Source of the DNA: Actinomycetales bacterium | GTDB taxonomy: Bacteria; Actinomycetota; Actinomycetes; S36-B12; UBA5976 | Length of the DNA: 43,586 nt | NCBI GenBank assembly: GCA_027484085.1 | Contig: JAIXQF010000007.1 | Location: 1-43,586 of the forward strand | Direction of reading: 5' to 3' | Position numbers and translations under genes: made by a program | Notes under the pieces: model-generated | Databases searched by the model: none | What the model was told of the DNA's origin: nothing | Seen by the model: the letters and a program-made list of their open reading frames with translations, nothing else | In this document: in pieces, positions 33,668 through 43,000 of the stretch | Numbering within the stretch: position 1 is the stretch's first letter | How the letters are laid out: the number at the start of each line of letters is the position of its first letter

Positions 33668-34255
33668 ATGGCGATAAAACCCACAACCCGGGAGTCTTGG
33701 CTGGAAGCTGCGGTTCAGGAATTAATACCGATCTTTGTAAAAGCTGGCTTCGCGGTCCCTTTGTGTAGGGTGTCCTGTGGATTTGCAAGCACTGGGGCAA
33801 GGAGCGGCCATATTGGCCAGTGCTGGAGTACGAAAGCGAGTAAAGACGGGATAAATCAGATCTTTGTGTCACCTGCATTGGAGGAAGCCATTGAGGTGCT
33901 CGATACTTTGGTCCACGAACTAGTTCATGCCGTGGACGATTGCCAGCATAAGCATGGCAAAGAGTTTAAAAAAATAGCAATTAAATTAGGAATGACTGGG
34001 CCAATGCGCAGCGCAGGCGCTGGGCCCATATTGAAAGAGAAACTAAAGGAGGTGGCGGGCAGGCTTGGGGCTTATCCGCATGCCAGGCTATCCGTACCCA
34101 TGAAGACCGTGACCAGATCGCCGCGGCCACGAGCAAAGTGCCGAAAATGTGGATTCACAGTCCCAATGCTAAAAGACTTTTTGCATTATGGGCCGCCAAT
34201 ATGCCCGAAAGACCGGGTTGAGATGGAAGCAATCGGCGATTGGGAAATAGCTTAG
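33668..34255 (+). CDS. SprT-like zinc metalloprotease
   Basis: A 195-residue protein with the SprT/Spartan-type zinc motif 'LVHELVHAVDDCQHKHG' (His83-Glu84...His87, third ligand His94 or His96) and a C-terminal zinc ribbon ('CRKCGF' then 'PPICPKD'). Spartan-family proteases cleave DNA-protein crosslinks; short bacterial and phage SprT-like proteins are little studied. GAGG precedes the ATG. Its last four bases overlap the end of the convergent WYL gene 2. Confidence 0.85.
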   Translation: MAIKPTTRESWLEAAVQELIPIFVKAGFAVPLCRVSCGFASTGARSGHIGQCWSTKASKDGINQIFVSPALEEAIEVLDTLVHELVHAVDDCQHKHGKEFKKIAIKLGMTGPMRSAGAGPILKEKLKEVAGRLGAYPHARLSVPMKTVTRSPRPRAKCRKCGFTVPMLKDFLHYGPPICPKDRVEMEAIGDWEIA

Positions 34256-35229
34256 CGTTCGTATTGCCGGGAGGCGGATTCATGCTCCCGGTGTACCTTG
34301 TCACGCAGGGCTTTGGGAGAAAGGACCTTAACTGCAGCACCATGTTTGGCAATATCAAGCAGGAGTTCGCGGTCGTCAGAATAGGGGAATTCAAGAATAT
34401 AAGCGCCAGACTCATCAAATGAGCCCCTTTGGTCAGGATGCCAAAGCTCAGCAGCTACCCAGCGGGCGCGCTCAGGGGTAAATTTCAGTTTTGCAGTATG
34501 TTTGGATTTACCTGCAAAGATGCCGTAGCTGACAGCAAGATATTGGTCGAGAGACTTGATGGATACATCGATAGCTTTTTTATTAACAGGGTTTATAGCT
34601 CGGATGCCATCCAGAGAAAATCCGCGTAGTCCGTCTCTTAGGTGACACCATGCATCTAAGTACCAGTTATCTCGATAGTGAATTAAACGCTGAGGGGAGA
34701 TTTCGCGGAGGGTGATTTCGTTACTTGCTCGAGCGTAGTATTGGATTTCGATGCGTTGTCGCTTGAAAAGGGCAACCCCAACTTCGGAGAAAAAATGACT
34801 ACCTTGAACGCGACGGCCCATATCAACTAGCTTGATGCGCTTGCGAATTTCTTTTGACGAGGATTCACCCTCGCCAATGACTGCATCGAGACGCGAAAGA
34901 AAGGGTTGGATGTGTGGCCCGATGATGCTGCCTTGATCGAGGTTCTCGAGCAGCTGCTGCATGGTGATCAGCGCAAAGATCTCTTGCTCGGAGAACCAAA
35001 GACCGGGAAGCGAAAACTTGTTCTTGCTGTTGGTGGTGCTCTCGTAGCGATATCCCCGAAGGTCATTGTCGTAGACCACCGGAGCGTTAAAGCGATCGCG
35101 CATGTATTCAAGGTCGCGCTTGAAGGTGGCAAGCGACACTTCAAGAATCGAAAGAAAAGTGTCTCGACTGACGATTTTTCGATCTTGAAGAACTTGATCG
35201 ATTTTATAGAAGCGTTCAAGACGGTTCAT
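34252..35229 (-). CDS. WYL domain transcriptional regulator 2
   Basis: A 325-residue paralogue of the regulator at 21286, aligning end to end by eye. Its recognition region 'SLATFKRDLEYMRDR' (32-46) matches the other at 13 of 15 positions, and the WYL motif is 'YRDNWYLDAWCHLRD'. GAGG lies eight bases before the ATG. It is downstream of the Hsp70-like gene (222-base AT-rich gap carrying only a GGCTCA half-site at 35442-35447). It also contains a near-operator (GACTCA-TCAAA-TGAGCC, 34409-34425) in its own coding sequence. Related WYL proteins (BrxR) repress BREX; here it lies three genes from BREX. Confidence 0.9.
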   Translation of the reverse strand: MNRLERFYKIDQVLQDRKIVSRDTFLSILEVSLATFKRDLEYMRDRFNAPVVYDNDLRGYRYESTTNSKNKFSLPGLWFSEQEIFALITMQQLLENLDQGSIIGPHIQPFLSRLDAVIGEGESSSKEIRKRIKLVDMGRRVQGSHFFSEVGVALFKRQRIEIQYYARASNEITLREISPQRLIHYRDNWYLDAWCHLRDGLRGFSLDGIRAINPVNKKAIDVSIKSLDQYLAVSYGIFAGKSKHTAKLKFTPERARWVAAELWHPDQRGSFDESGAYILEFPYSDDRELLLDIAKHGAAVKVLSPKALRDKVHREHESASRQYER

Positions 35230-35451
35230 AAAATTTTCCTCATATTTAAACTATCAGCCTAGGATCACTCCATGGTTAACGAGGTTAAAGACCCTTTATA
35301 AAAAAATATGACCACTATTTTTTTGTTTGAAGAGGCAAATAAAAAAATGAACTGTTTTTCAATTTAACCTATGTAGCGAATACATCTTGCTACATAATTA
35401 GTTTACCTTTGGATAACCTTTCAAAATTCGTGCAAAAAAGAGGCTCAATAA

Positions 35452-36774
35452 CTACCGGAAAGGTGATGAAAGCGACCGTATGATGGGCTGCTGCATCTCA
35501 GTTCTTGGCCAGTCCGCAGCAGGAGTGGTACCACCTAATGCAACTGCCATACGAGCACGTGATGCATCAACCTCAAAACCTCTTGGTGTAGTCACCTCTG
35601 TCTGTGATGAAGTTAACTTTGCATCCCCCATAGCGACAATGCCACCGATAATTTTTCTTAAGAACTGAAGATTTGCGCCACCGCCTGCGAAAACTACATC
35701 GAGATGAGAAATGCCGTGGTTTGAAGCGTGAAGTTGTGCTTTAAAGCGGGAGCCCGCGTCCTCTAGCATTTCCATGATTGCAGTTTTTAAACCACTTGCC
35801 ATTTTTTGGAGTTTGTCTGTTCGTACGAGTTCTTCTCGCGAAACTTGTACCTTTCGGAAAACCAGATTGCCGGTCTCGAATAGCGTTTCTTTGGAGCGGC
35901 GAATATCATTTTTCAGTGCTGCAAGGTCAATACCGCTATTTGGACCGAGCCTTTCTGCAACTAATTTTATTAGAGCGTCGTCGATTTCATCTCCTGCACC
36001 GAACAAGCTACGTGCAGGTGTCATTGGAATAAGCTTCCGGGTTACCTTCGAATATTCATCTGGTAAAACAGAGACAAATAGACCTAAGTCGATGGTGCCC
36101 GCCCCGACGTCCACGACTAAAGTTGCGCTACGATTGTTTGGGGAAGGATCTTGAAGTAACTCAAGCGCCGCAGCAACAGGTTCTTCAACCTCAACATCGA
36201 AGGATGGTTTTTTTGATGCTTGACTTGCTTTTTTATACCAGAGGTTAAACTGATCAGTACTCATTTCCTGCATTATCGCTGACCCAGTAGTGCTGAATGC
36301 GATATGACTGAGCTGATCGTAAACAACGGCTATTTTTTGTCGATCCGATGTACTCCAGACGGGGTGACTTATGCGATATGAGAGAGCGCTGGTTTTTAAC
36401 TTAAAAATATTTTTGCCTGCAACTATTGAGTCTTTTACTGCCAGCGCTAGTAAACCAGCGATTAGTTGAAATCGGGAAAATGGTGCGCTACTTACTTCCG
36501 ACTGATGTACCTGAGAGATGTTTGTTGGACTGAGCCAGGATTTCGGGCTTGATTCAAAAAGCAATCGTGGCTGGGCAGAGAGACCTGCCTCAAGTGCTTT
36601 GTCACCAAAGAAAATCTTATCGCCAGCAATTGGAATAAAGATAGCGCTAGGAATAGATGCATTATCAATTTGACTTCTCGGTGCAATTGCAAGCGGATGC
36701 GATACCGAATCCTTTTGTTTTCGTATTGCGGCTCTAATAGAACTGGTCCCGAAATCAATGCAAAGAGTGTCCAC
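35452..36774 (-). CDS. Hsp70-like ATPase lacking the substrate-binding domain
   Basis: A 440-residue actin-fold ATPase of the Hsp70/HscC type. Phosphate 1 is 'LCIDFGTSSIRAA' (4-16), the connector 'VEEPVAAALELLQD' (about 196-209) matches the Hsp70 EPTAAALAYG block, phosphate 2 is 'LVVDVGAGTIDLGLF' (219-233), 'FGAGDEIDDAL' matches GG-DFD, and the adenosine motif is 'VVFAGGGANLQFL' (360-372). It ends there: no beta-sandwich substrate domain or lid. The start is GTG with AAGGTG upstream. It lies 11 bases after a gene with a GrpE-like tail, suggesting a dedicated ATPase/exchange-factor pair. Confidence 0.85.
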   Translation of the reverse strand: MDTLCIDFGTSSIRAAIRKQKDSVSHPLAIAPRSQIDNASIPSAIFIPIAGDKIFFGDKALEAGLSAQPRLLFESSPKSWLSPTNISQVHQSEVSSAPFSRFQLIAGLLALAVKDSIVAGKNIFKLKTSALSYRISHPVWSTSDRQKIAVVYDQLSHIAFSTTGSAIMQEMSTDQFNLWYKKASQASKKPSFDVEVEEPVAAALELLQDPSPNNRSATLVVDVGAGTIDLGLFVSVLPDEYSKVTRKLIPMTPARSLFGAGDEIDDALIKLVAERLGPNSGIDLAALKNDIRRSKETLFETGNLVFRKVQVSREELVRTDKLQKMASGLKTAIMEMLEDAGSRFKAQLHASNHGISHLDVVFAGGGANLQFLRKIIGGIVAMGDAKLTSSQTEVTTPRGFEVDASRARMAVALGGTTPAADWPRTEMQQPIIRSLSSPFR

Positions 36775-36785
36775 AAAATCACCTT

Positions 36786-38135
36786 TCAGTTCACTGGGAA
36801 GACCAATGCACGAGTCAGAATTCTTTGGGAGTTATCGCTTCTCAACAGTCGAACGCCAGGTATTTCAATGCGAACGTTAGTTGGTGGTTGTGCGCTGCTA
36901 TCTCCAAGAAAATGTTGAAGCGGCTGATACTGAACTAAATCTCCCTTTGAACCATACATTTCTATTTTTGCCTTGCTCGCAACTAGATTAACTAAAGTGC
37001 TCACTTCATTTGCGACAGACGGATCGGGAAGATCGGAGCAGTACCGATACCAAGAAATCAAAAGGGCCGCTATTTGTTCCTGAATTCCTGAATGAGCGGA
37101 TAGTTCATCGCTGCCTTCAATCGCAGGATCTTTAGTCGGCGAGAGGATGGCTTTAACTAGCTCTCTATCTGTGATGAATCTTGCCGAAATTTTTTCTATT
37201 GGTAAGCAATGGGAGGCAAATGCTAATAGCTGTCTGACCTCGACAGTATTATTCATGCCATACATCTTTACGTGCTGAAGCACAGTGCTTACTATTCGCG
37301 AGCTTAAAGGGTTAAGATTTTTTTGTAGTGTTTTCGGTAAACCGCCTGGCTGCTTCGAAAGGATTGTCAGGCCTTGAAGTGTTTTTTCACTAAGCAGTAT
37401 CGTCGGCTCGCGAGCGCTTATCGTTTCCAAAATTCCGAGCGTAGATTTTTGAATTTCAAGAATAGCTTTCGAAGAAGAGTGATTTTTTTGACTAAGGTCG
37501 ACTACCGCCGAAGCTAAAATAGAAAACTCCTCTCCAAAATAACCACCTGATTCGATTTCACGCGATGGCAAAAACTTAGCTACTAATTTAAGTACTTGAT
37601 TAACGTGATCAAGATCGTTGGCGTGCGCCGTCTGAATTATGCTCGACAGTTCCTTTACTAAATCAGCATACGTAGTGCTTGAAGTGATTGCTAATTTTGC
37701 GAGTTCGTTGGCAAGTGCTTTGCTTGTTTGTGTATTTATTGCTTCTTTCAGGGCATAAGAAATCTTCCAGCTTGCCTTTAATGGTCCCAAAAGTTTGATA
37801 GAACCAATCCGCTCGTCATCGTTAGCCAAGGTGTTCAAAGCGGGTGGAGCAGTATCAATCCACCGTAGCGGTCGGATTTTTTGCTTGGCTGCCGACTTAC
37901 TACCTTTAACGATCGCCAATCCAATAAGCCCGAGACACTGATACGCAAGTACTTCATCGGATTCTTTTTGAAGTTTTATTGCAAGCAGATTCACCTTCCG
38001 ATCGATATCGTCAGAGAACTTCTCATCAATCTTTTTTTTGTTCAGTGGTAGCAGCGATCGCAATACAGCAACAATTTCAGCGGTATCGGCTTCGTTGCTG
38101 GCAGGTGAATTCGAAGGTGGGGTGGATGTAGTCAT
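36786..38135 (-). CDS. Helical protein with GrpE-like C-terminal wing, partner of the Hsp70-like ATPase
   Basis: A 449-residue protein whose first 385 residues are helical and unrecognised. The last 60 residues ('GDLVQYQPLQHFLGDSS', 'TNVRIEIPGVRLLRSDNSQ', 'LTRALVFPV') follow the GrpE beta-wing pattern G..FDP..HE......PGTVV.V...GY.L.DRVLRPA.V, position by position. GrpE is the nucleotide exchange factor of Hsp70. Here the usual long N-terminal coiled coil is replaced by a large helical region that may bind the client. It is first of the minus-strand operon divergent from BREX, with no clear ribosome site before ATG 38135. Confidence 0.6.
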   Translation of the reverse strand: MTTSTPPSNSPASNEADTAEIVAVLRSLLPLNKKKIDEKFSDDIDRKVNLLAIKLQKESDEVLAYQCLGLIGLAIVKGSKSAAKQKIRPLRWIDTAPPALNTLANDDERIGSIKLLGPLKASWKISYALKEAINTQTSKALANELAKLAITSSTTYADLVKELSSIIQTAHANDLDHVNQVLKLVAKFLPSREIESGGYFGEEFSILASAVVDLSQKNHSSSKAILEIQKSTLGILETISAREPTILLSEKTLQGLTILSKQPGGLPKTLQKNLNPLSSRIVSTVLQHVKMYGMNNTVEVRQLLAFASHCLPIEKISARFITDRELVKAILSPTKDPAIEGSDELSAHSGIQEQIAALLISWYRYCSDLPDPSVANEVSTLVNLVASKAKIEMYGSKGDLVQYQPLQHFLGDSSAQPPTNVRIEIPGVRLLRSDNSQRILTRALVFPVN

Positions 38136-38282
38136 TTTATTATCGTTTTGTATGCCGTAACCTCATCATTATCCCTATAAAACTAAGTCTCAGCGAACCA
38201 TTTTGTTTTTAAAAAAATAATATATTTAATCGTCGTAAAAATTTGACGCTGCTGAGAACTAGAACAATTCTTACCCTCGACA

Positions 38283-38299
38283 AGCTCACCCAGTGAGCC
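38283..38299. promoter_or_regulatory. Island operator, distal copy in the BREX divergent region
   Basis: AGCTCA-CCCAG-TGAGCC, one arm mismatch. It is 148 bases from the minus-strand gene start and 51 bases (about five helical turns) from the next copy. Confidence 0.65.
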
Positions 38300-38333
38300 T
38301 GTCGAGCGGAATCATCATCAGATCGTCGTCCCA

Positions 38334-38380
38334 AGCTCACTTGGTGAGCCTATTGACAAGCAATATTTACGACTTAAAGA
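38334..38380 (+). promoter_or_regulatory. Island operator abutting the BREX promoter
   Basis: AGCTCA-CTTGG-TGAGCC (38334-38350). Two bases later begins a consensus -35 TTGACA (38353-38358). The best -10 is the weak TAAAGA (38375-38380, spacer 16). A protein on the operator would touch RNA polymerase at -35, compatible with repression or with class II-type activation of a weak promoter. Confidence 0.65.
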
Positions 38381-38438
38381 CTTAAAATTGAAAATTTTGC
38401 ACTATTATGGTCTTGTTTTCTATCAACTTGCATTAACT

Positions 38439-38672
38439 ATGTCTACAAGCGCAGGCGAAGGTGGAATCCTCACGATCAGGGAAGTCGCGGTTTACTTGAA
38501 GGTGACTGAGCGAACGATCTACAGGCTCGCGGCAGCTAAACAGATGCCCGCGTTTAAGATCGGCGGTAGTTGGCGATTCTCGCGCTTGGATATCGACAGT
38601 TGGATCAAGCAACAGTCAATGGAGGGGCTTGATGATCGTATAAACAAAGAAATTGAGCCCCTGAAGCGATGA
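38439..38672 (+). CDS. Excisionase-type HTH protein, first gene of the BREX operon
   Basis: A 77-residue HTH_17 protein: 'ILTIREVAVYLKVTERTIYR' then 'MPAFKIGGSWRFSRLDIDSW', the typical helix-turn-helix plus wing. I prefer ATG 38439 to the TTG at 38388, which would add 17 hydrophobic, uncharacteristic residues. Its stop overlaps the brxA start (ATGA), so it is translated with BREX. Small HTH proteins of this kind precede DUF1819 genes in many BREX loci; a role in BREX regulation or targeting is not established. It resembles the HTH gene at 3543 in type. Confidence 0.8.
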   Translation: MSTSAGEGGILTIREVAVYLKVTERTIYRLAAAKQMPAFKIGGSWRFSRLDIDSWIKQQSMEGLDDRINKEIEPLKR

Positions 38673-39466
38673 CAAAACTTGATAAAAACAAACATCTAGA
38701 ACGCTTCGGGTTTAGCTACGAGCGTGGTGGAGTTCATACCGCAAGAACAATGATGCTCGTTGAATTACGGGCTTTGCTGTCGTTCGTCGACAATACGGAT
38801 GCACCCAAAAGTGAATATCTAGACGCCATTCAAACAGCAAACTGCCTTGGCAAGCGATCTGGCAAAACGCGTGTTTTGACCTTCAGGCACTTAGCTGATC
38901 TTTATTCGCTTGATCCCAAACTACCCTTGTTCCGCGCACTGCGCTTTTTTTGGCAGCGCGATGTAGACGGTCAGCCACTTATAGCGGCAATAAGCGCTTA
39001 TGCGCGCGACCCGCTTTTCCGTATTACCGCACCATTCATCCTTAATTTTCATGAGGGTGCGACTATTTCACGAATAGCACTTGAGGAGTTTATAGAGCAC
39101 CAGGAGCCCGGCCGATTCAGCAAAGCGACTTTGAAATCAACTGCTCAAAACATCAATTCGTCATGGACCCAGTCGGGGCATCTTTCAGGCAGAGCACGCA
39201 AGATTCGTGAGCGTACGATCGCTACGCCTGGTTCTGTTTCATTAGCGTTGCTAATGGGTTACCTCAGCGGCCTACGTGGAGAGTCACTTTTCAATAGTGA
39301 CTTCACCCGTTTACTTGACTGTTCATTTGATAAGACGATCGAATTGGCAGAGGACGCTTCACGGCGTGGATGGATCTCGCTAAAACGAGTTGGTCAGGTG
39401 ATCGAAGTCCTTTTTCCAAACTTGATCACCATACAAGAAATGGAGTGGCTCCGTGAGCAGAATTAA
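38669..39466 (+). CDS. brxA: BREX protein BrxA (DUF1819)
   Basis: A 265-residue DUF1819 protein: 'GFSYERGGVHTARTMMLVEL' at the N terminus and 'LADLYSLDPKLPLFRALRFF' followed by 'LIAAISAYARDPLFRITAPF' are the family's landmarks. BrxA is a helical DNA-binding protein, part of the BREX phage-exclusion system, which marks host DNA by methylation and blocks phage replication. It overlaps the HTH gene upstream by 4 bases and brxB downstream by 14 bases. This tight packing is typical of type 1 BREX. Confidence 0.92.
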   Translation: MTKLDKNKHLERFGFSYERGGVHTARTMMLVELRALLSFVDNTDAPKSEYLDAIQTANCLGKRSGKTRVLTFRHLADLYSLDPKLPLFRALRFFWQRDVDGQPLIAAISAYARDPLFRITAPFILNFHEGATISRIALEEFIEHQEPGRFSKATLKSTAQNINSSWTQSGHLSGRARKIRERTIATPGSVSLALLMGYLSGLRGESLFNSDFTRLLDCSFDKTIELAEDASRRGWISLKRVGQVIEVLFPNLITIQEMEWLREQN

Positions 39467-40004
39467 GCGCTTAATCCAGTCATACAGTAAGTACGTCGCT
39501 GTACCTTGGCGCGATGACGCTGCTGCAGCTCAGCGGGTCATCTTCTGTGTTTACAACGAGACAGAAGAACTGCGCTTGCGCGCAAAAGTAGATGAGTTCG
39601 AAATTGCGACACGTGCTTCAGGCCATGAATGGGCACTTTTTGACTTTACCGATACCTTCCCCAATTGGCTTTCATCACAGAGATATGCAAAGAGCTATTT
39701 TGAAAAGCCAAACCTCTTGTCAACACTGCTACCGAAGTACCTTTCCTTCATTGAAACCGAATTTGCCTCATTCTTGCAAACTAAAGAAGTGAATGGAGAT
39801 TTCGTTATTGCTATCAAAGGTGTTGGATCGCTTTTCGGTTTCTTGAAAGTCAAAGAGGTAGTAGACAAACTCGCCCCGATGGTCGAAGGTCGTCTTCTGG
39901 TGTTTTTTCCTGGCAGCTACGAAGACAACAACTACCGACTGTTAGATGGATACGACGGTTGGAACTACTTGGCTGTACCCATAACTGCCGACAAAGAATT
40001 TTGA
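39453..40004 (+). CDS. brxB: BREX protein BrxB (DUF1788)
   Basis: A 183-residue DUF1788 protein starting at a GTG inside the end of brxA. Landmarks: 'YNETEELRLRAKVDEFEIAT', 'WALFDFTDTFPNWLSSQRYA', 'IAIKGVGSLFGFLKVKEVVD' and 'GRLLVFFPGSYEDNNYRLLD'. It is a required BREX component of unknown biochemical role. The PD-(D/E)XK-type effector site seen in other systems is not evident. It is followed after 15 bases by brxC. Confidence 0.92.
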   Translation: MSRIKRLIQSYSKYVAVPWRDDAAAAQRVIFCVYNETEELRLRAKVDEFEIATRASGHEWALFDFTDTFPNWLSSQRYAKSYFEKPNLLSTLLPKYLSFIETEFASFLQTKEVNGDFVIAIKGVGSLFGFLKVKEVVDKLAPMVEGRLLVFFPGSYEDNNYRLLDGYDGWNYLAVPITADKEF

Positions 40005-40019
40005 TTTAGGGGAACACAA

Positions 40020-43000
40020 ATGCTCAACCGTGAAATTTATCAAAAAGATCCCTCCACTCGAAAATTAGTAAATGAGGGTGTGGCTAGCGTCAACGATGAA
40101 AAAACAAGCCATGCACTTTCAGTTCTTAGATATGAATTGGAAACCTTCGTCTGTGATGGCCAATATGAAAAGGGTCTGGTACATATTCTTGAGACATATC
40201 TGAAAAACATTGAGCAGTCTGAGCAACCTGCTGTTTGGGTGAGTGGCTTCTATGGCTCTGGTAAATCTCACCTGGTTAAGATGCTTCGTACACTTTGGGT
40301 CGACAGCAGCTTTGACGATGGAGCAACTGCTCGAGGCATTGCATCACTTCCCAAAAGTGTGAGTGACCAACTTAAAGAGCTCAGTACTCAAGCCAAGCGA
40401 CACGGTGGTTTGCATGCGGCATCAGGAACGCTTGGATCTAGTTCTCGCGACAAATCTGTTCGAATGGCATTGCTTGGAGTACTTTTTAAATCGGTAGGTC
40501 TGCCAGAGCAATACCCAGTAGCCCGTTTTGTAATGTGGCTCCAACACGAAGGTATTTACGATGCAGTGCACAGCCAAGTAGAGAAAAGTGGCTTTGATTG
40601 GAACGAGGAGTTGGACAACTTTTATGTCGCTGAGGGTTTGCATGAAGCGCTGGTCAAAGCCAAGCCTAATTTATTCACATCCACAGCGTCTTGCGTTGAA
40701 ACCCTGAACAACTTGTACCCCTATGTGCAAGACGTCTCAAGCGGCGATATGCTCAAAGCTATTCGGCAAGCACTAACTAAAGACGGTAAGTTTCCTCTCA
40801 CCTTGGTGGTTTTGGATGAGGTGCAGCAGTACATCGGTGAAGACAGCCAACGATCGATCGACGTTCAAGAAGTTGTTGAGGCCTGTTGCAAGAACATTGG
40901 AGCCAAGATGCTGTTTATGGGCACTGGGCAAACGGCTGTGACAGGAACATCTAATTTGAAAAAGCTCGAAGGCCGCTTTACCGTTCGAGTCGAACTGTCA
41001 GATGCTGACGTGGACGCAGTGATTCGTAAAGTTATTTTGGCGAAAAAACCTGAAGCAAAGGCTTCAGTTGAGAATGTGATGCAAACAAATTTAGGTGAGA
41101 TCTCTCGTCACCTGTCGGGTACAACCATCGGCCATCGCCCAGATGACATTCAATTTTTTCCGCAAGATTACCCCATCCTTCCTGTGCGCCGTCGCTTTTG
41201 GGAAAGCGCCCTTAGAGTGCTCGATCAGACAGGAACGGATAGCCAACTGCGAAACCAGCTGTCCATGATCCATAAGGTCATCCAGACTAATGTGGATGCA
41301 CCAGTTGGCTGCGTAGTGCCTGCGGATTATCTCTATTTTGATGCAGCTGACAAGCTACTTCAATCGCGTATTTTGCCGCGCAAAGTTCATGAGCGCACTA
41401 TGGTCTGGATCAAGGGTACAGATGACCAGAGGCTAATGGCCCGCGCGTGCGGCTTAGTGTTTTTGGTCAACAAGCTCGCTAGTAGCAATAACGAAATCGG
41501 CATTCATGCGACCCTCGATACCTTGGCTGATTTGTTGGTCGAGGACCTCACGCAAGGTTCCAGTGCACTGCGCAGCAAGTTGCCTGACATCTTGGACAAA
41601 TGCGAATTATTGATGAAGGTGGGGGATGAGTATCGGATTCAAACCGAAGAAAGCGCCGCCTGGAACGACGAGTTTTTGAGCCAGCGTAGTAACTTGGCCA
41701 ACGAAGCTCATCGCGTTGACGCTGAGCGCGACGATCGTATTCGCCGAAAATTTGGTGAGTTGGTTCGTAAACTATCACTAGCACAGGGCACATCTAAAGT
41801 AACAAGGGACATGTACCCCGTCTTTGATGCCCAGCTTCCATCTGATGTCAATGAAAAGATATCAATCTGGGTTCGAGACGGATGGAGCATTGATGAGAAC
41901 TCTGTTCGGGCCGATGCGCGACAAATAGGCAACCAGTCGCCAACTGTTTTTGTATTTATTCCAAAGCGATCCGCAGATGATCTTCGACATTACCTGATCG
42001 ACTTTAAAGCGGCCAGCGCCACACTGGATAAGAGGGGCATCCCCAATACGGCAGAAGGCACAGAGGCTTACTCAGCCATGGACACCACGAAGAAAACTGC
42101 AGAAGGCAAGATCAACGAACTTTTGCAAGAAGCATTTTCTGGTGCGCGTGTTTTCCAAGGCGGCGGAAACGAAATTCTTGGCAATGACCTTCAAGCCATG
42201 GTGCTTGAGGCAGCCACCAATTCGTTGCAGCGCCTCTATCCGCAGTTCCACATCGCGGATCATGGTGGTTGGTCCAAGGTCTATGAAAAGGCACAAAAGG
42301 GCGCACCTGATGCATTGAAGAGCGTGGGCGATGACGGTGAGCCTGCGATGAACTCAGTCTGTAAGGCGATTCTGGCCTATATCGCGGGCGGTAAGAAGGG
42401 AATAGACATACGGAAAAACTTTGAAGGAGCCACATACGGTTGGCCTGGTGATGCCGTAGATGGTGGCTTGCAAGTGCTTCTGGTTGCAGGGCTGATCCGC
42501 GCCCAGGACGAGAGGGGCCAGACCATCGATCCGAAGGAGCTGGAGCGCAAAGTTATCGGCAAGACTATGTTTAAGGTTGAGTCGGCCACGGTTTCTGCAG
42601 CGCAGCGTATTCAGATCCGCAAAGTGCTTCAGAAGGTCGGCCTCATTGCCAAGCAAGGCGAAGAGCTAGCCTACGTGCCGCAGTTCTTGGTTAGCGCACA
42701 AGAATTGGCTAATCGCGCAGGTGGTGAAGCTCCTCGGCCAGCACGACCTGCCACTGCCGGTCTGGAAGAAATACGTCTCACAGTAGGTAACGAGCAGCTC
42801 TTGGCTTTGTACAACCAGCGTGACGAGCTAAGTCAAGCAATCGATACCTGGACAGAAGTCGCCGAGCGTATTGAAAACCGTATGCCAACCTGGAACATCT
42901 TGAAGCGTCTTCTGGCTCAGGTCAGTGGCTTATCTGGTGCCGAAGTATTGCTGGCGCAAATTACGCACCTTGAGCAGCAGCGACTTTTGCTTGAGGAGCC

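Noticed and set aside
35442-35447. GGCTCA half-site upstream of WYL gene 2 as a full operator
   Set aside because: The partner arm at the expected position is TACCGG-like, not TGAGCC, so it is only a half-site.
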